Shown: in pieces, positions 27,300 to 30,486 of the stretch | How the letters are laid out: each line of letters starts with the position of its first letter | Position numbering within the stretch: position 1 is the first letter of the stretch | DNA from: a virus | Reading direction: 5' to 3' (one strand) | Virus record (IMG/VR): IMGVR_UViG_3300027739_000026 | Span: 1-30,486 of that record | Length of the DNA stretch: 30,486 nt | The notes under the pieces: model-generated | Seen by the model: the letters and a program-made list of their open reading frames with translations, nothing else | Told to the model about the DNA's origin: nothing | Database searches by the model: none | Position numbers and translations under genes: made by a program

Positions 27300-27790
27300 C
27301 AGAAACAACAGATTTAAGCTACTTGTTACCAAAACTACGTTTAAAATTAGGTGATATTGATCCAGCAGCCTATCGTTATTTAGACGAATGGTTACTCTTG
27401 GCATTAGTAGCATCTGTAGAGTCATTACAAAGATGGTGGAACTACAAATATTTAGTAGATGATAGTAATTTAGTATATAGAAACCCAAACATAACCTTTT
27501 TATTTTCAGAACCTCCCGTTGTTGAACGTGGTGATAACTACATAATTATTCTAATGACCGCTGTTATTATAAAAAGTGGCGACTTACAGAATTTTTCATG
27601 GAGCTTAGGTTCTTGGAGAGATGCTGAAATTTCTTACTCAAACATTGAAGGTGGTAGGAGTAAAACAGACCTAATAAAAAGAGATTGGGAAGAACTGATG
27701 TCACTATTGACACCGCCTGTTAAAAAATTATCTTTTGCTCGCAAGAGTCATTTACCAGGATATGTAGGCAACGATTACGAACAAGATTAA
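27296..27790 (+). CDS. Head-tail connector (adaptor-like) protein (164 aa)
   Basis: The helical N-terminal half (LSYLLPKLRLKLGDIDPAAY, DEWLLLALVASVESLQRWWN) and the later helix VERGDNYIIILMTAVIIKSG resemble phage head-completion adaptors (gp6/gp15-like), which bind below the portal. Position after the capsid gene agrees. It overlaps the previous gene by four bases. The family call is from pattern and order, not a single catalytic feature. Confidence 0.7.
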   Translation: MTETTDLSYLLPKLRLKLGDIDPAAYRYLDEWLLLALVASVESLQRWWNYKYLVDDSNLVYRNPNITFLFSEPPVVERGDNYIIILMTAVIIKSGDLQNFSWSLGSWRDAEISYSNIEGGRSKTDLIKRDWEELMSLLTPPVKKLSFARKSHLPGYVGNDYEQD

Positions 27791-27801
27791 GGAAGGATGA
27801 T

Positions 27802-28995
27802 ATGACAAAATATAAAGGATTGGTTGTTGGAGATGCAGTTTCCCCAACAGGATTTGCAAGAGTAATTCACTCTGTTTTAGATAATTTGCCTGATGATAAG
27901 TACGATTTACATCAATTGGGAATCAACTATTATGGAGACCCCCACAATTATAAGCACAAGATTTATCCAGCAGCTTTGGGTGGAGATGTCTACGGTATAG
28001 ATAGAATTCAGAATATGGTTACTGTATTAAAACCAGACTTTGTTTTTCTTGTAAATGACTCTTGGATTATTGATATGTATTTAAGTAAACTAAGAGACTT
28101 AAAAGAAGAATATAAATTTAAAGTTATTGTTTATTTTCCAGTAGATGCAGAAGAACATAGTGGTGGTTTTTATAGAAACTTCGATATTGTTGATAGAATT
28201 TGTGTTTATACAGAGTTCGGAAAGAACGTTATTTTAGCTTCGGGGTCTAAATTTATTACAGAAGATAGAATAAGAATCATTCCACACGGAATTGCTACAA
28301 AGACTTTTTATCCAGTAGACAAAGAAGAAGCAAGAAAAGCCATATACCCTAAAAACAAATTAGAAGAATTTCAAAAAGCTTTTATTGTTCTTAATGGTAA
28401 TCGTAACCAACCCCGCAAAAGAATTGATTTAACTATGTGGGTTTTTAAAGAGTTCCAAAAGAACAAACCCAATGTAAAATTATACTTACACATGGGTGTT
28501 CTTGATATGGGATTTAATATTGCAGAGTTGGCAGTAAGATATAAATACGACCATAAGCTTATTCTTTCTACTACAGAGAACTCAATTCCGGGTGTTACAG
28601 ACGAAAGACTAAATACTATTTATAATGCAACAGATGTTGGTATAAATACAGGAATTGGGGAAGGTTGGGGACTAGTTAATTGGGAACATGCTGCGGCAGG
28701 AAAACTACAAATTCTACCAGATCATTCAGCCCTAACAGAAATTTGGAAAGATAGAGCAATTCTAGTACCAACAGTTATGCCTCAAATGATCGAGAGAGTA
28801 AATACTGTTGGTAGAGTAGTCAGTATTGATGGTATGGTAAGAGCGCTAAATTGGGCTTATGATGATTGGAAGAATAATTCTAGTAAAGAATTAAATGCGT
28901 TAGCTCAAAAAGGTTTTGAATTAACTCAACAGAAAAGATTTAAATGGAGTAGCATTGCAACTCAATTTGATGCTGTATTTAGCGAGGTTTTATGA
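27802..28995 (+). CDS. GT-B glycosyltransferase (GT4-like) within the head module
   Basis: This 397-residue protein has two Rossmann-like halves. The N-terminal half has VVGDAVSPTGFARVIHSVLDNL and VIVYFPVDAEEHS. The C-terminal half has FIVLNGNRNQPRKRIDLTMW and the GT4 donor-site signature INTGIGEGWGLVNWEHAAAGK (ExxxxxxxE type). It would use a nucleotide sugar. The gene lies between connector and head-closure genes and its stop overlaps the next start, so it is transcribed with virion genes. Capsid or tail protein glycosylation is a reasonable guess. Confidence 0.87.
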   Translation: MTKYKGLVVGDAVSPTGFARVIHSVLDNLPDDKYDLHQLGINYYGDPHNYKHKIYPAALGGDVYGIDRIQNMVTVLKPDFVFLVNDSWIIDMYLSKLRDLKEEYKFKVIVYFPVDAEEHSGGFYRNFDIVDRICVYTEFGKNVILASGSKFITEDRIRIIPHGIATKTFYPVDKEEARKAIYPKNKLEEFQKAFIVLNGNRNQPRKRIDLTMWVFKEFQKNKPNVKLYLHMGVLDMGFNIAELAVRYKYDHKLILSTTENSIPGVTDERLNTIYNATDVGINTGIGEGWGLVNWEHAAAGKLQILPDHSALTEIWKDRAILVPTVMPQMIERVNTVGRVVSIDGMVRALNWAYDDWKNNSSKELNALAQKGFELTQQKRFKWSSIATQFDAVFSEVL

Positions 28996-29441
28996 CAATT
29001 TTTTGGCCTAGTGCAAGTGGTTTAAAGACTACTGTAGATGCAATAAGAGCAGTAATTGGTAGAAATATTTATATAATAACTCCATCTTCAGGTATCCCCT
29101 GTTCTGGATGTTCTTTAAATCCAATTACTAATATGTCTACTAATCCCTTTTGTCCTACTTGTAGTGGCTACTATTGGATAAACACTGAGACATCAAATAT
29201 AGTACAAGCTCATGTTACAGACGGAACATTTATTGACAAACCCTGGAGAGTTGCTGGTGGTAATATAGATAAGGGGGATGTAACAATACAAATCGAATAC
29301 ACATCGACTAATGTGACTTTGATAAATACTGCTAATTACTTTACAGTAGACAGTAAAAAATACTTTAAAGATAGAGTATCCTATCGGGGAGTACCAAATA
29401 TAAACAGAATCGTGGTCACATTGAAAGAGCAGGAGAGTTAA
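28992..29441 (+). CDS. Head-closure-like protein with a Cys-rich knuckle (149 aa)
   Basis: The ATG at 28992 overlaps the glycosyltransferase stop. The N-terminal part holds IPCSGCSLNPITN...NPFCPTCSGYYW, two CxxC pairs that should bind zinc. The rest is beta-rich (VTIQIEYTSTNVTL, RIVVTLKEQES). The PCSGCSxxPxTN...FCPxCSG pattern, from memory, recurs in small proteins of phage head-completion modules. A head-closure or stopper role fits the position, but no experimental link is known to me. Confidence 0.7.
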   Translation: MTIFWPSASGLKTTVDAIRAVIGRNIYIITPSSGIPCSGCSLNPITNMSTNPFCPTCSGYYWINTETSNIVQAHVTDGTFIDKPWRVAGGNIDKGDVTIQIEYTSTNVTLINTANYFTVDSKKYFKDRVSYRGVPNINRIVVTLKEQES

Positions 29442-29442
29442 T

Positions 29443-29676
29443 ATGTCAGGGAATATAACAATCGAAGGTTTAGACCTACTTGACGTAGTTGAATTAATTA
29501 GTTCTAAAAAGGATAAATTTATTGCAATTATGCTAAGTAATTTGGAACTTAAATTTCCAAAAGGAAGTAAAGAATATACCTATATGAGAAAAATAATTCT
29601 AGATGGAATGAATGATTATACACGCTCATTTCTTAGAGTTCTTTTTGGTGATATAGAAGGTTTGATTATGAAATAA
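29443..29676 (+). CDS. Small hypothetical protein in the structural operon (77 aa)
   Basis: ATG 29443 follows a GGAGAG site. The protein starts MSGNITIEGLDLLDVVELIS and is helical afterwards (KFIAIMLSNLELKFP, EYTYMRKIILDGMNDYTRSFLRVLFG). No motif is recognised. The position between head-closure and a larger structural gene suggests a head-tail joining or tail-completion function, which is not proven. Confidence 0.7.
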   Translation: MSGNITIEGLDLLDVVELISSKKDKFIAIMLSNLELKFPKGSKEYTYMRKIILDGMNDYTRSFLRVLFGDIEGLIMK

Positions 29677-29677
29677 A

Positions 29678-30486
29678 ATGGCTACAGAAATAACAGAAAT
29701 CTATGAATTTGCTAATAGACTTACTAGAAATACTAAAAGAATCATAGCTGAGATTGAGGCAGCGAAGCAAGATTTTCAATCCCTTACTACAGAAAAAAGC
29801 ACTTCGATGAAGCTCGATCCTGAGAATGTATTAAGAAATATACTACCTCAAGCTAGGGAGATTTTTGAAGAAGAAGTAAAAAATGCTATTGACATGAATA
29901 GAGAATATTCAGGTTTGCCAATCTTTCAAGAAAACTTAACAAATATTCTTGTAGATAATGCATTTTGGATACTGTTTAATTTCTTAGTTTTAAACGAAGG
30001 GATTTCATCAGCTTATGCACAGATGGAATATTATGCAGGGGATATAGATGAGTTTTATAGTGGAGTTTTACACGCTAGAGAAATATTAGAAGAAGAGTCA
30101 GAGAGCACAAAGAAGTTAACTCTTACTCAAAAAGCAGCATATTGGGCAAACTTCGTTTGGCCTACAGATTTGTACTCCACAACTATTCAAATGCGCTTTG
30201 AAGAGTGGAAGGATAAAGCTCCGTATTGGATATTCTTGGAAGATGGAAATTCTTCTTACTCATTGGCATATCCGAATTTTTATGGTACACACTTCTTTCG
30301 CCAATCACTAGTTAAAATACAAACTCTTTACCAAGCTGCATTCTACGAAGCTAATGTAGCTCAAGACGAAGATAGCACACAAGACGATGCTTTACTTCTA
30401 CAAAGAGCAGTTGAAGAAGCAACTACTGAGTTCTTAAATAACCCAGACGCTTATCAACCTGGAGAAGTAGTAAGAAGATTCTACGA
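29678..30486 (+). CDS. Hypothetical structural-module protein, 5' part (runs off the window)
   Basis: ATG 29678 stands 1 nt after the previous stop with no ribosome site, so translation is probably coupled. The frame is open to the window end (269 codons). The visible part is helical and acidic at first (EITEIYEFANRLTRNTKRII), with aromatic-rich stretches such as KAAYWANFVWPTDLYSTTIQ and APYWIFLEDGNSSYSLAYPN, and a later acidic linker (AQDEDSTQDDALL). The YWIFLEDG segment is like minor head or tail-completion proteins that bind the head-tail joint. The exact role is unknown. Confidence 0.75.
   Translation, partial: MATEITEIYEFANRLTRNTKRIIAEIEAAKQDFQSLTTEKSTSMKLDPENVLRNILPQAREIFEEEVKNAIDMNREYSGLPIFQENLTNILVDNAFWILFNFLVLNEGISSAYAQMEYYAGDIDEFYSGVLHAREILEEESESTKKLTLTQKAAYWANFVWPTDLYSTTIQMRFEEWKDKAPYWIFLEDGNSSYSLAYPNFYGTHFFRQSLVKIQTLYQAAFYEANVAQDEDSTQDDALLLQRAVEEATTEFLNNPDAYQPGEVVRRFY

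Noticed and set aside
1-30486. CRISPR array, rRNA, integrase/attachment site or insertion sequence
   Set aside because: No regularly spaced direct repeats, rRNA segments, recombinase genes or transposase genes were seen on either strand.

Overview
This window looks like part of the genome of a large, A+T-rich tailed double-stranded DNA bacteriophage of a Bacillota-type host. The evidence is a dense phage tRNA array, a complete phage replication set, a terminase-portal-protease-capsid module, AGGAG-type ribosome binding sites and near-consensus sigma-70/sigma-A promoters (TTGACA, 16-17 bp, TATAAT). Host and tail type cannot be read from the sequence.

Layout. Positions 1-2700 (minus strand) hold about 14 tRNA or tRNA-like genes mixed with small orphan genes and a candidate structured RNA. 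Positions 2737-13663 (minus strand) hold small unknown genes, then the replication and recombination genes: an RNase H-fold exonuclease interrupted by an intein, two HTH proteins, a PD-(D/E)XK resolvase-like nuclease, DnaB helicase, a membrane-anchored deoxyribosyltransferase-like protein, a gp32-like SSB, RecA/UvsX and DNA polymerase I. Another odd, over-long tRNA-like gene lies at about 9370. Positions 13664-13875 are a divergent regulatory region with two back-to-back consensus promoters. From 13876 to the end all genes are on the plus strand: small zinc-ribbon proteins, a translationally coupled sugar-modification and glycosyltransferase cassette (15214-20289), then terminase large subunit, portal, protease/scaffold, a candidate decoration protein, major capsid protein, connector and head-completion genes, with one more glycosyltransferase among them.

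The most striking element is in the major capsid gene. A group I intron (25864-26705, 842 nt) carries an HNH endonuclease ORF. The splice sites can be fixed because one internal guide sequence (26489-26503) pairs with both exons: P1 with AATTCGGU at the end of exon 1 and P10 with AUGAUU at the start of exon 2. The first 54 nt of the intron encode a 17-residue tail plus stop that mimics the tail encoded by the 54-nt exon 2. Spliced and unspliced messages therefore both encode a 304-residue capsid protein whose last ten residues are identical, although eight of those ten codons differ synonymously. The intron seems to supply its own copy of the exon it displaces, so capsid production need not depend on splicing, while the unspliced message also makes the endonuclease. 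With the intein in the exonuclease gene, the window holds two separate endonuclease-bearing self-splicing elements placed in essential or conserved sites.
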